A DNA stretch of 64,000 nucleotides from Sceloporus undulatus (lineage: Eukaryota > Chordata > Lepidosauria > Squamata > Phrynosomatidae). Below, piece by piece: positions 11,861 to 22,851 of the stretch; within the stretch, counting starts at the first letter, position 1, and every line of letters starts with the position of its first letter. A program made the position numbers and the translations under genes. The notes below the pieces were generated by a model. That model ran no database searches. It saw only the letters and a list, made by a program, of their open reading frames with translations, and was not told the DNA's origin. The stretch spans positions 119,133,552-119,197,551 of the forward strand of contig NC_056527.1 of NCBI RefSeq assembly GCF_019175285.1, written 5' to 3'.

Positions 11861-12456
11861 TATGCAATGTACTTGCTCTTGCTCCTGCTCTTGCTGAAGT
11901 TGGCACTGACGCCAAAGGCCTCCAGTCCAGTGCTTTCTTCCTTGGAGCCCTCCTTGATGGCAGATGGACATCCATCGTCCTCTCCTGTTTTTAGCACAAA
12001 AACCTTCCTTCCCAATCCTATGAGGTGCAAACCATCCCTTGCCGGAAGGCATCCATCTTCCTCCCGCCCACAGCCCAAGACACTAGGACCTTGGCACCAT
12101 CTGTGTGCCAGGGTGTCCACTGCTGCTCTTCTCCCTCTCTGGACCCTGCCCTTCCATGGCACACGAGATGGGATGCTAGCCTGTGCTTCTAGCCCGCAGC
12201 CCATTGCCAGCCCTTGTGAGATCCCAAAGGCATCTGCCATCGCCCAGCCACCAGGTTTCCTGTTCCGGACCATCTCAGAGCCTTTGGCCAGAACTTCTGA
12301 AGAGACCCCAATGTGGCAGCTGATGAGTCGAAGGGCCTGCTGGCTCTGGCTGAGCTGCCTTCTGGGGGTGCGGAGCGGGTCCGAGAGGCCCTGGTGTACT
12401 ATGGGGGCATGGATGGCCACTATGGGACCTCCGAAGCCTACCAGCACACCCCCCAA
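11861..12456 (-). other. Long open frame on both strands, function unknown
   Basis: The minus strand is open for about 198 codons ending in TAA, with an internal near-repeat (REEDGCLPARDG and GEDDGCPSAIKEG) and a serine/lysine-rich end. The plus strand is open for 268 codons over the same bases. Downstream of the minus stop are several ATTAAA motifs near 11.76 kb. I recognise no family on either strand. It may be a terminal exon of a minus-strand gene, or chance. Confidence 0.25.
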
Positions 12457-12579
12457 GTCCTCCCTTACCGGCCCCCTCGGTGCTCCTCTACAGCTACTGG
12501 ATCATTCGAGCTCCCTGGTCATCCTGGCCATTCTCCTGGCTTTTCCTGGGGATATAAACATGCCTACAAGGCGCTGAAG
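12320..12579 (+). CDS. Candidate internal exon of an unrecognised plus-strand gene
   Basis: Reads DESKGLLALAELPSGG, then REALVYYGGMDGHYG and later FSWGYKHAYKALK, before a good donor (AAG followed by gtgagg). It starts after 'gtggcag', but the pyrimidine tract there is weak, so the left edge is uncertain. The exon ends on a codon boundary, which fits the next candidate at 14263. Tyrosine, glycine and histidine are enriched. No family was recognised. Confidence 0.4.
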
Positions 12580-12764
12580 GTGAGGGGGCTTTGAGGGGAA
12601 CCCATGGACAGGAGCATGGGGTGCAAACCCAGAGTAGCCCCTGGCTGGCTGGACCACCCTTCCCCGGCCTTTGGGGGCCCAAAGGCATGTGGGGTCTCCT
12701 TGGTGGTGGCCCCCAATTGCAGACTAGCCATTTTGAGGCCTGACCCACACAACATTGCATTTTT

Positions 12765-12845
12765 GTCCAGGGTAACCAGACACGTCCTCCTTTTTCGGAC
12801 ACAGCCTACACTTCAGTCTTCTGTCCTGGATGGAACCTGCAGGAA
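12765..12845 (+). repeat. Interspersed repeat, 'gtgaccag..cctccttttcc' family
   Basis: 'ggtaaccagacacgtcctcc' through 'tcagtcttctgtcctgg' matches diverged copies at 24335-24480 and 43038-43200. The family is not one I can name. Confidence 0.45.
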
Positions 12846-12929
12846 AATTACAAACTATAAAAGAAGGGAAGCTGTACCTTCATGCCCAGGAATGCCAGTG
12901 CCACCAAACTGATCACGGCCGCTGGCTTT

Positions 12930-14245
12930 GGTGCCTCCCGTTCACCGGTCAAGGACAGGTGGATAAATTTCCTTCCCCGGGCCTGGGGAACCTATCACCA
13001 GTACTTCCGTTCTCTCTGGATTCAGAATGAGTTTGTTTTCCCTCATCAAGCCCATTACCGACTTGAGACAGGCATTCAGAGGAGAGACGCCATCCTTGGT
13101 CACTGCATCAGTCGGAGACACAGAGAAGCATATTTGAGTGTCATCAGCATATTGATAACACCGCATCCTGTGTCTCCGGATGATCTCTCCTAGCGGTTTC
13201 ATGTAAATGTTAAACAAAGTGGGGGACAAAATAGCTCCCTGAGGGACACCAGATGTCAGTTCCCTCTTAGAGGAGCAAATGTCCCCAACTGCACCAAATG
13301 GAATCTGCCCGAGAGGTAGGAACGGAACCACTGAAGCGCAGTGCCCCCGATACCCAACTCCCTCAGGTGTTCCAGAAGGATACCGTGGTCAATGGTATCG
13401 AAAGCCACTGAGATATCCAATAGCGCCAACAAGGCCACGCTTCCCCCGTCGATGCCCAGACGGAGATCATCGACTAAGGCGACCATGGCAATCTCAGCTC
13501 CGTATCCTGCTCTGAAGCCGGTTTGAAATGGGTCCAGATAATCGGTTTCATCCAAGACTGCTTGGAGTTGGAAGGCGACCGCTCTCTAGATCCCCTTGCC
13601 TAAGAATGGCAATAATGAGACGGTCTATAGTTCTTTCTCACCAGGGGGTCCAGGGAGGGTTTCTTGAGTAACGGTTTAACTATTGCTAGTTTCAAGCTCG
13701 ATGGCAATTTAGCATTAATTATGCGTTGCAATAATGATGTTACAGCATCACCACCCTGGGCGGTCAAGCAAGAAGGACAGGGATCGAGAGAGCACGTCGT
13801 CCTCTTAACGCTTCCAAGAAGCTTGTCCACTTCATTGGTATCAACAAACTCAAAGTGATCCAGTTTAATAAAGTCCACGGAAGCTCTGGACACCTCTTCT
13901 ATTGTTTCTGTTGAACTGCCAGCGTCGAGATCAGCCCTTATCCGAGAGATTTTGTCTGCGAAAAAGTTGTTAAAATCGTCACAGCAGGCCTTAGTTGGTT
14001 CTAAAATAGAGTTCAGGGCAGGAGGAAGCTGGATAAACTCCCTGACCACCCTGAACAGCTCTGCTGGACGCGACTCTGCAGATGCAATACGTGCAGCATA
14101 GAAGGAGTTCTTTGCTGTGTCTATTGCCACTCCATAAGACTTCAAAAGAGCCTCATGGAGTGTCTTGTCAGATAAGCGCTGGTGTCTCTGCCAGCTGCGC
14201 TCTAGTCATTGCGTGGCCTGCTTCATTTCCCGAAGATCTTCCGTA
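12930..14245 (-). mobile_element. L2 LINE, reverse transcriptase portion
   Basis: On the minus strand, frames give the L2-type segments SFYAARIASAESRPAELF, MVALVDDLRLGID, LTSGVPQGAILSPTLFNIYM and YQYADDTQI. The frame is broken at least twice (about 13.6 and 13.3 kb). The 5' part is missing. It separates the two plus-strand exon candidates at 12.3 and 14.3 kb, so it would be intronic in that gene. Confidence 0.85.
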
Positions 14246-14262
14246 TACCCCCCCCCTTGCAG

Positions 14263-14330
14263 CCAGTGGCAGACCTGGGCCCCCAAACCCCTCATCCTGG
14301 CCCTCCGGCAGTCCCGCCCCCCATAGCTTG
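14263..14330 (+). CDS. Candidate small plus-strand exon, proline-rich
   Basis: A strong acceptor (a run of C, then ttgcag) and a donor (TTG then gtaaaa) bound 68 bases. Joined in frame after the 12.3-kb candidate it reads PVADLGPQTPHPGPPAVPPP. Short and proline-rich, so weak on its own. The phase match is the main support. Confidence 0.3.
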
Positions 14331-14864
14331 GTAAAAAGGGACCCACTGGCTTGGGGAGTCTGCGGTTGGTGGGAGATGGGAGCAACCCACCAAAATCCAC
14401 CTGAGCAATTGTGACCCATCTCCCCTCTGCCCCATAGCTTTGAGGATTGGGTCAGCAAGAAAGGAAAACGCCCTCCCGCAGCCCATTCCCAGTTGTCCAC
14501 TAAGTACATGCCAAAAAAAGGTATCTGAACAGCTTTGCTAATGCAATGCCACCCTCTTTTTGCCCGGGTAAAGGTTAAAGGTTAGCTGTGGTCCTGCCAA
14601 GGGCCCCCAAACCCACCTGCCTGGTGGCAGAGGTCCGTCCACTGGGAAATGGTGGGATTCGCTGCCACAAGATATTGCCACGGCTGCCCTTTCCGGGTGG
14701 ATTAGATAGCCTTCGGGGTTCCCTTCTGAATTCCTAGGATTCCTCATGCTAGGACCAGGGGTCAGCCTCTAAATCTGTGAATGGCAGGAGGACTGGACCC
14801 AGGCAAAAGGCGTCCTAGCTCACCCAACACCTGCTTAAAACTCAGTTTATCATAGATGGCCATA
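14331..14864. other. Non-coding stretch with a LINE tail
   Basis: Nothing gene-like was seen. At about 14600-14735 'gctgccacaagatattgcc' and 'gggtggattagatagcct' look like the 3' end of a CR1/L3-type LINE in plus orientation. Confidence 0.4.
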
Positions 14865-15107
14865 TATGTTCTGGGTCCAAATACAGCCAGCACTCCATAT
14901 CCATTCTCTATAGATTCAAACATCCATGGCTTGAAAAATATTTTAAAAACATGTAAATGCCCAAAAGCAAACCTTGGCTTTGCTGTCTTACATGCTGCAT
15001 TTTACACACTGATTTTAATGTGGCGATCATCCATGGGTTTTGGAATCCATGAGGGTCCCTGGAATCAAAACCCATCAGATACCAATGGCCCCCACTGTGC
15101 ATACTTT
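14865..15107 (-). mobile_element. Short DNA transposon, 'gtatccactgg' family
   Basis: Minus-strand reading runs 'gggccattggtatctgatgg', 'gattccagggaccctcatgg', later 'ccatggatgtttgaatct'. Related copies: 25785-26005, 28853-28990 and 59370-59585. It resembles non-autonomous Tigger-type elements ending in 'gtatccgtggg'. It has no coding capacity. Confidence 0.55.
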
Positions 15108-15375
15108 GACAAAGCGGATCTGAAAGGTTAATATTCAGTTAAAGCCTGAACTTTTTCTTTTGGGACTTGTGAAACAGTTAGAAAAGAACTATAAGAGACT
15201 ACTACAATATAGGATACAAGACTGCTATATGTACAAAGATGGAAGAATTCAATATTCCCGACAAAGGAGGAATGGCTGCTAAAAGTGAACGAGGCAGAAG
15301 ACATTGACAACTTATCTGCTTTGATCTCAGAAAAATCACTAGTGTAAATTACTGCTCTTGGGGCGGAAAATGAAA

Positions 15376-16085
15376 TGAATAGATGATGGGGGACACCTGG
15401 CTTAAGGAGACATACTTATGTGAAAGGGATCTGGGAGCCCTAGTGGACCACAAGTTGGACATGAGTCAAGAGTGCGATGTGGCAGCTAACAAGGCCAATG
15501 CGATTTTAGGCTGCATCAATAAAAGGATAGTGTCGAGATCAAGGGAAGTAACAGTGCTACTCTATTCTGCTTTGGTCAGGCCCCACCTGGAATAATCCTG
15601 TCTCCAGTTCTGGGCAAAACAATTCAAAAAGGACATTGAGAAACTGGAGCCATGTGTCCAAAGGAGGATCACCAAAATGGGGAAGGGTCTGGAAACCATG
15701 AAGCCCTATGAGGAGAGACTTAGGGAGCTGGGGATGTTTAGTCTGGAGAAGAGAAGGTTAAGAGGGGATATGAGAGCCCTGTTTAAGTATGAAAGTATGC
15801 CTGTGAGGCCGGGCCAAGCTGTTTTCTGCTGCTCCAGAGAATAGGACCCAATGGAGCAATGGATGCAAGCTCCAGGAAAAGAGATTCCAGCTCAACATTA
15901 GGAGGAACCTCCTGACGCTAAGGGATCTTCAACAGGGGAACACAGTCTGTCAGAAAGTGATGGAGTCTCCTCCTTGGAGCATCTGTCAGGGTGCTTTGAT
16001 GGAGAGTTCCTGCTTGGCAAAATGGAGTTGGACTGAATGGCCCTTGGGGTCCCTTCCAACTCTGTGATTCTATGGTTCTATGATT
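15376..16085 (+). mobile_element. CR1 LINE, 3' part
   Basis: Matches the last third of the 57-kb CR1, from 'gggggacacctggcttaagg' to the 3' tail 'ctctgtgattctatggttct'. The encoded piece includes ERDLGALVDHKLDMSQ. Internal deletions and stops show it is dead. Confidence 0.9.
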
Positions 16086-16299
16086 AAAAATCCCTGTCAA
16101 AAACCCACAGCAGGTGAATGGAGGAAAAGCCTTCACAGACAGACAGACAGACATGCATACGCTGCTGTTAAGAAAGAAACCTAAGGCAAATTCACAGGCA
16201 CCAAAGAAACATTCAAAGAAACTGTATTGTTCGTCCTCTCTCCAAGAAAAGAGATGTCAGTTTGACAAACATGCAACAGTTGAAACAAAGAGTAAACAA

Positions 16300-16340
<41 letters not shown>

Positions 16341-16758
16341 CACACACACACACAAAATGAACGAAGAAAACAAAACTTGTTCAAATTTTTTTCAGTGTCC
16401 CTTGGAGAGTCTTCCTTGCACCCCAAAAGAGACACCTGTCTTCTGGAAAGGGGGGGGGGGGGGGAATTGTGAGGCCATGAGAACGGCAAAAGTGAACCAG
16501 CCCCGCCCGGGATGCACCCCCACTGTACCCCCCAAATTGCTGCCCTCAGCTGCCACTCAAACTGCATCCTCCCAGAATCCCCCTGCAATAACTAAAAAAG
16601 AGCAAAAAGAAGAAAGGTACCCTTTTGGGAACTTCGGCATTGCACCCCAAACATGAGGAAAAAAATCCTTCCCCACTGGAGAATTTGTCTTGCTGTGGGG
16701 CAGCAGAAGAGGACACACTCTCACATACACACTTATGCACAACCCCTTTCTGCACAAT
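16086..16758. other. Probable 3' flank or UTR of the 16.8-kb gene, with microsatellites
   Basis: Contains an (AC)n tract at about 16301-16353, interrupted by a short TA run, and an uninterrupted G run at about 16448-16463. It lies downstream of the stop of the minus-strand gene, so part may be its 3' UTR. No clear AATAAA signal was identified on the minus strand here. Confidence 0.4.
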
Positions 16759-16992
16759 CTACAGGAACAGGTCTGGAGCAGGTTTCTTGCATTCTTCCAC
16801 TTCCTCCTCTGGTCCAGGAAGGGAGGACAGTCTGGCGTCCGAACTGCAGGCCACGCTGGCCAGGAGCTCCAGAGGAGAAGATGCAGCCTTGTGCCCCAGT
16901 TCAGAAAGCCCCACTTTGCGAGGCAGAGCGGGTGTCGCTTCACAGGTGGACATGACCGGCGCAGGGGTGTTGAGGCGCAGGTTGTGGAAGAC
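16759..16992 (-). CDS. Unrecognised gene, terminal coding exon
   Basis: Acceptor 'cccccctcag' opens 77 codons and a TAG: VFHNLRLNTPAPVMS, ALPRKVGLSELGHKAAS, SPLELLASVACSSDARL and an acidic end EEEVEECKKPAPDLFL. The open phase agrees with the preceding exon. Confidence 0.7.
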   Translation of the reverse strand, partial: VFHNLRLNTPAPVMSTCEATPALPRKVGLSELGHKAASSPLELLASVACSSDARLSSLPGPEEEVEECKKPAPDLFL

Positions 16993-19900
16993 CTGAGGGG
17001 GGAAGGAGGGAGAGGGATGAAGGCTGAACCCGAGGGGGCACCAGGCACCCTTCCCCAAAAGCAAGAGCAAATGACTTTGTTAGCGCTGGAGAAAAAGGCA
17101 GAGGCTGCGATGCCATCTTTGGTCACCAGGTGGCAAACTTATCTAACCACTGTATAGGTTGCCCATATGGGGCATAGTAGCCCCAAAAGTAACTTACCCA
17201 AAAGTGCCCACTCTCTGACATGTCCTTCACCACCACCACCACCCCAAATATCCCAACAGATGCCCATTGAGGAGGGAGCAAGCTTGTTTTCTGCTGCTCC
17301 AGAGACTAGGACCCGGATCAATGGATGCAAGCTACAGAAAAAGAGATTCCACCTCAACATTCAAAGGAACTTCCTGACAGTAAGGGCTCTTTGACTGTGG
17401 AAGATGATGCCTTCAAGTGTGGTGGAGTCTCATTCTTTGGAGGTCCTTAAACAGATGCTGGATGGCCATCTGTCAGGGATGCTTTGATGGAGAGTTCCTG
17501 CATAGCAGAATGGGTTGGACTGGGTGGCCCTTCTTGCGGTTTCTTCCAACTCTATGATTCTATGATCCCACCACGTGGTTTCATTTTTAATGGCTTCCCA
17601 TTTCCACAGTTTCCGTTCCCACATCTTAAGGGTCCGACTCACCCCTGAAGCCCCCTTACCCCACTCTCCTTTGCCCTGTTCCTGTGGAAGGACCCTTACC
17701 TCCTGGGAAGAGCTGGAGAGCCAGTTGTAAATCCTGTGTCCTGGGGGCATCGTTGGGTCAGTATAGAAGAAACCACTGCAGTCCAGGCTGGGGAGGGGTC
17801 CTGGGGGGGGCAAGAGGAGGTCAGGGGTCACAAAAGGGATAGACAGCTGCTCACCCCTCCATTCGGAATAAAAAAAACCACATCCACATTCATACCCCCT
17901 TCTGGTTTAGGTTTGAGGAATAAGAGAAGCACTAACCTGTGTTTCTTGCACACTTCAGATTATAAACAGTGTCAGAAAAATCCCAAATCAGCAGATTTAA
18001 GAGGAGACTTGTTGCTTGTTTTCAAAACTCCCGTTTTTATCATTATTTTACCTTTTTACAAGACAGCAAATGTTCATGCATTGCTTTGGCTCACTCTGCA
18101 GTCTTTAAAGTCCGTTGTTAGTCCTAACTACAGCACCGTACACTGGGTTTATCTATATGTGTTGACCCACTATGCAACGGTTGTGTGAATGGGTGCACAC
18201 TAGCTGGGATTAACCAACATTATTCCAGACTACCCCCCTACTTTTGCTATCCTGTCTTTCCCCCAATATGAGACCAGCTTGGTTGTTATGTAATAAAAGA
18301 GGATGTGTACATATCACAGTCACAGCTCCAAAACTTCCTGAAACTTGGAAACGCATGCTAAAGAGGCAACGGGGTTTGCACCTTTTTAAAACAATTAATT
18401 AATAAAATATGACCGTGGTTTCCACTCCGAACTACCACCTTCAGTCACTATTACAGGAATAAATGCATAGGTTTGCACAGCCACACCTCCAAAACTACAG
18501 CGCCTTTTTATGATGCTGTTGGTGTGCCTCCGAGTAATTTCCGACTTCATGCTCACACTAAGGCAAACCTATTGTGAGGTTTTCTTGGCAAGAAGCCTAG
18601 ACTCCCCAGACTTGGCATGCACACTAAGGAGACCGTTGGGAATACAGTGGTACCCCGGGATACGAATTGATCGCGTTACGAAATTTCCGGGATACGAAAA
18701 AGTTAGATTGGAAAAAACTGTTCCGGGATACGAAGGTTTTTTCGGGTTACGAAATTTATTTCGGCGCGAAATTCAAACGCGCGGCTTTCCAGCGCTAACG
18801 GAAAGCCTTTTCGGGTTGCGAAATGCATCGGGTTACGAACGGGGCGGCGGAACGAATTAATTTCGTAACCCGAGGTACCACTGTATATCTCGGGGTTATT
18901 TTACAAAAAGGTTTTTTAAAACCTGCGGTGCCAACTTCAGTCACTAGGTGTCAGTCTTCCTTAACCAGATTATAGCTTTGCATCCTATAGAGCCTGGAAG
19001 AAGTAATCAGAGGGACAGAACTTGCAGGACAGGTCTGTCTCTAGTGCCGCAAGGCCACTCTTTCCATAACTAAAAGGTCCTTGATTTTATCAGTCAAGTG
19101 GCTGAGGATTGCCCTTGCATCCAGACACAAGAACTTACAACTGAGCAGCCAGTAATCAGGAAACTAGGTCTCCCCCAGTTTTTTGCACAGCTTCAGCATC
19201 TACACTTCCTTGCAAGACTGTTGTAGGTGCTAACAAAATCATACATCACAGAGCTAATAAACGAATCGTGGGCATGGCCACCAACGGCTCTGCTTTTCCT
19301 TTAATTTTTCCATGACATGATTTAATAGGAGGAAAGTGATTATTTTAAAAGGATGAGGGGAGCATGCATGGCTGAAGGACGTCTATTAACACACAAACAC
19401 ATTAACTTTCTTTGCGCCACTAAGTCTGAGAAGGATAGTTCCCACATTGTCCCAATGTGATGGACTGCAAATCCGGCTGGGGATGATGTGAGCTGTAGTC
19501 CACAGCATTGGGATGCTGGTGAAGAAGGCACTGAAATGAAAGTCCAAGGTTTGCCATGAGATTCCCAAACTCAACAAAATCTTGTGGATCTATCGGATGT
19601 TTGAAACGCTCTCTTTGGACATCGGGTGCTATCTTGTTCCCCCACTTTTCGGTGGCTTACCTGGTTTGGGTCTCAATCTGGCAGTTGAAGCAGGGTCTCC
19701 ATCCAAAGGAAGGCTGGCCTGGTTGCGGACGGAGACAGCCGTGTAGAAGGCTTGGAAGGAAGGGTGGGAAAAGGTCCGGAACGGACAGTGGAGGGCCTGG
19801 AGGGAAAGGTCGAGAAGAGGAACGCTGACCTTTGGCCACATCCAGAACCAAACCTTTGTCCACTGATATCTGTCTGCAGCGTCCAAAGGGGAGGTTTGCC

Positions 19901-22814
19901 AATTCCTCCAAGTGTAAGGGCTGTCCTGAGGGCCACTAGGGTCCCTTCCCATTCTTTGGCCTACATCAGTGGTCATCAGAGATTTTGGACCTCAGCTCCC
20001 AGAAGCCTCAGCCGTGTCAGCCAATAGTCTGGGACTCTGGGACCTGAAGTCCAAAACCCCTTAAAGGGCACAGTTTGGGGACCACTGGGCAATATGACTT
20101 CTGGGGTTCCTTGTAGCTTTATAATTCTATGACTGTGGATCATTTGGGATCAGAGGGTCCCCAACGTAGTCTCCATTCCCTCCCCCCCCCAAAAAATAGA
20201 TACCTGTTCTGTCGGCCAGCAGATGGTTCTTATATCACCTCCCCAAGAGGATGAGGGACTGGCCTCTGCCCCGTTGCAATCTGTGGGCCCTGTAAAAGGA
20301 CAGGACAAGAGTGGTTCCTCTGAGCATGTCCAGAGTGCCTCCTGTCCCCACAAAGGACATGGCAATGACCAGCCAGACCCACCTTGAGTCCCATTCTGGG
20401 GGAAAGGGGTGTTAAGAAAGGGACTGGTCAATGGTCAGAGGGGCAATTGTTGGGGTCCAGGAGCCCCCCACGAAAAATAAAGAATGGCTCGACCGCCAAG
20501 TCTCTTTTGCCTGTTGCACAGGGGACATTTGCACCATTTTTGCACCATGCTTCACCCTCTGGACCATTTGAGGGGAAATAGAAAGGATATAAGTGCAATA
20601 AATAAATAATATAACAAATACATTTAAGGCTCGGGAGAAGTCCTTTTCAGCCCCAAGAAGTGACCGGGAGTTAATCCCTCTTCGCTTTCTGCTTCATTCA
20701 TTCTGGCCAAGGGAGGTCCTGGGGCCACCAAAAAAGGCTGCACTAGTTGCCCACCACTGTTTTAAGGGATTCAGGAGAACGGTTTCCAAAACAGAGGCAC
20801 AGCATGGGAAGTTACATCTTTTGGACTACAGTGAGGGATTCTGGGAGCCATGGTCCCAAAAAAGTAATTTCCCTGGGCTCCGAGGCAGAGGCCATAGTTG
20901 CCTGACGGAGCGGCTGAGAACAGCTGGATCCCGAACAATGTTTGCCTTTATAAGTGAATTAGTGATGTGCGAGTCAGGAAGGTTGTAAGTCATGTCTGGC
21001 ATATATAGCAATCTTAAGGTGAACCAGCTGCAAGGTTTTCTCGGCCAGAGTTCTCCAAAGGCCTTTGCCAGCCAAAGTCCCAAGTGGTTTCCAGGGCTGA
21101 GCAGACAGAATTCGAACCCTGGTCTCTAGGGTCCTAGCCCAGCTCTCTCAACATGATGGCTTTGTTGGCAAGACTTCTTCAGGGGCTGCTGCTTTCTTTT
21201 GGAGGCTGAGAGTGTGCGACTTGCCTAAGGTCCCAAGTGGGTTTCCATGTCGGAGTGTAGATTCGAACCCTGGCCTCTTAAGGGTCTGTCTGACACTTGA
21301 AGCACTACACCAGTCTGCCTCTCCTATGGCTTTCTTGGCAAAAATTCTGGAGAGGTGCCTTGCCATTTGTAATGACTGGGCCCTCCAGTCATTTGGGGAC
21401 TTCTCCTGGACCACAAAGGGTTAATCTGGGGGAGTTACATGCTAATGAGAGCTGACATCACATGCTAATGAGCTGTGACATCATAGCTGATGTAAGGTCT
21501 AACTGACCAATCAGAGAGTAGGACCGTGAGATTCAAGACCCTTCCGTGGGAAATCTTTACAAGGCCCTTTGCGGCCATCATGGGGGTCTTTGTCTCTCCC
21601 TCCCTCCTTTTGGGGGAACCAGATGTTTCTTTGTTCTCTGGGCAGCTGGGAACCGTCTCAGGAACGCAGGTGGAGTTGGCAAGAAGCCAGCTCCCTGCAT
21701 CCAAGAACTCCACACGGACTGCAAATCCCATCACTGTGTGAATAGCTAGGGAATGTGTTAGTTAGTGCACTTAGCTTTTGTTATGTTTATCTAATAGCTT
21801 GCCTGAAATGAACATCTTTGTAACTATGCTTTCTATACCTGCAAGGCAAGGAGGCCTTGCATGAGTGATGTCTTCCTGTCCTATGCTATTTCTTTAAAAG
21901 TATCTGCCGTCTCTCTCTCTGCTCCTGGACAGGTGTCTTAAGCTCGGGAGCTGATTACTGATTGCTTAAACTAGATCTCTCCCTAGCAAGTCTCAGTGTG
22001 TGCTTAGGGAACGTAGTGCATTAAAATTCACTGAGTGGTGGCAGCGAGATATAGGACCTCAAGGGGTCTCATTCCGCTCAGCAGGGAGTGGGAATAGAGA
22101 CCTAGGAGATCCTAGAAGGGAAGTGTTAAAGGGACTCCCTGGGAGTAATAGCCATGCACAGGGCTAATTGCCCCAGGGATCACCACACCATTGCTTTCCT
22201 TGGAGGCTGAGAGAGTGGGACTTGCCCAAAGTCACCCAGTGGGTTTCTGTGGCTGAGCGAGAATTTGAACCCTGGCCTTCCAAAGCCCTTGTCCAATGTT
22301 CAAACCACTCAAACAGATCCAAACGCGCACAACGTCACCTTTGACTCACCTGTGCCATTCTGGAGGGCAGAGAGGAATGGCGGCGGAGGGGGACCCCGTC
22401 CTGGATCTCCCCCCAAACCCCACGGGCCCCGATCCTGGCACCTGCAGAAAGTTTGGGGCAACAGACGCAAGCATTTGTAAAACAACTCTTCCTCTTGGAT
22501 GCAGGCCCTTAAAAGAGGCCATCTTGTTAATAATTTCAATTGTATTGTTTTAGTGGAAGTCTATTGGATGCCCATCTGTCAATGGGGATGCTTTGATTGA
22601 GAGTTCCTGCATGGCAGATTGGGGTTGGACTGGACCAGGGCCCTTTTTGGGGTCTCCACCAACTCTATGATTTGATGATTGTTTCTTGTTTTGATCTATT
22701 GGTTATGGTAGGGTCGGCTGGGTTTATGGGGTATTGCATTTTACTGTATTTTAATGCTTTTTAATACTGTTGTAAACTGCCTCAATCTCATTGGAGAGAC
22801 CGGGCATAAATAAA

Positions 22815-22851
<37 letters not shown>

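Noticed and set aside
19661-19873. Longer version of the 19.7-kb exon starting near 19.87 kb
   Set aside because: It is open in another frame (ISVDKGLVLDVAKGQ) and can join its left neighbour only by using a second AG. The start at 19796 has a far better pyrimidine tract and fits the strong acceptors on both sides.
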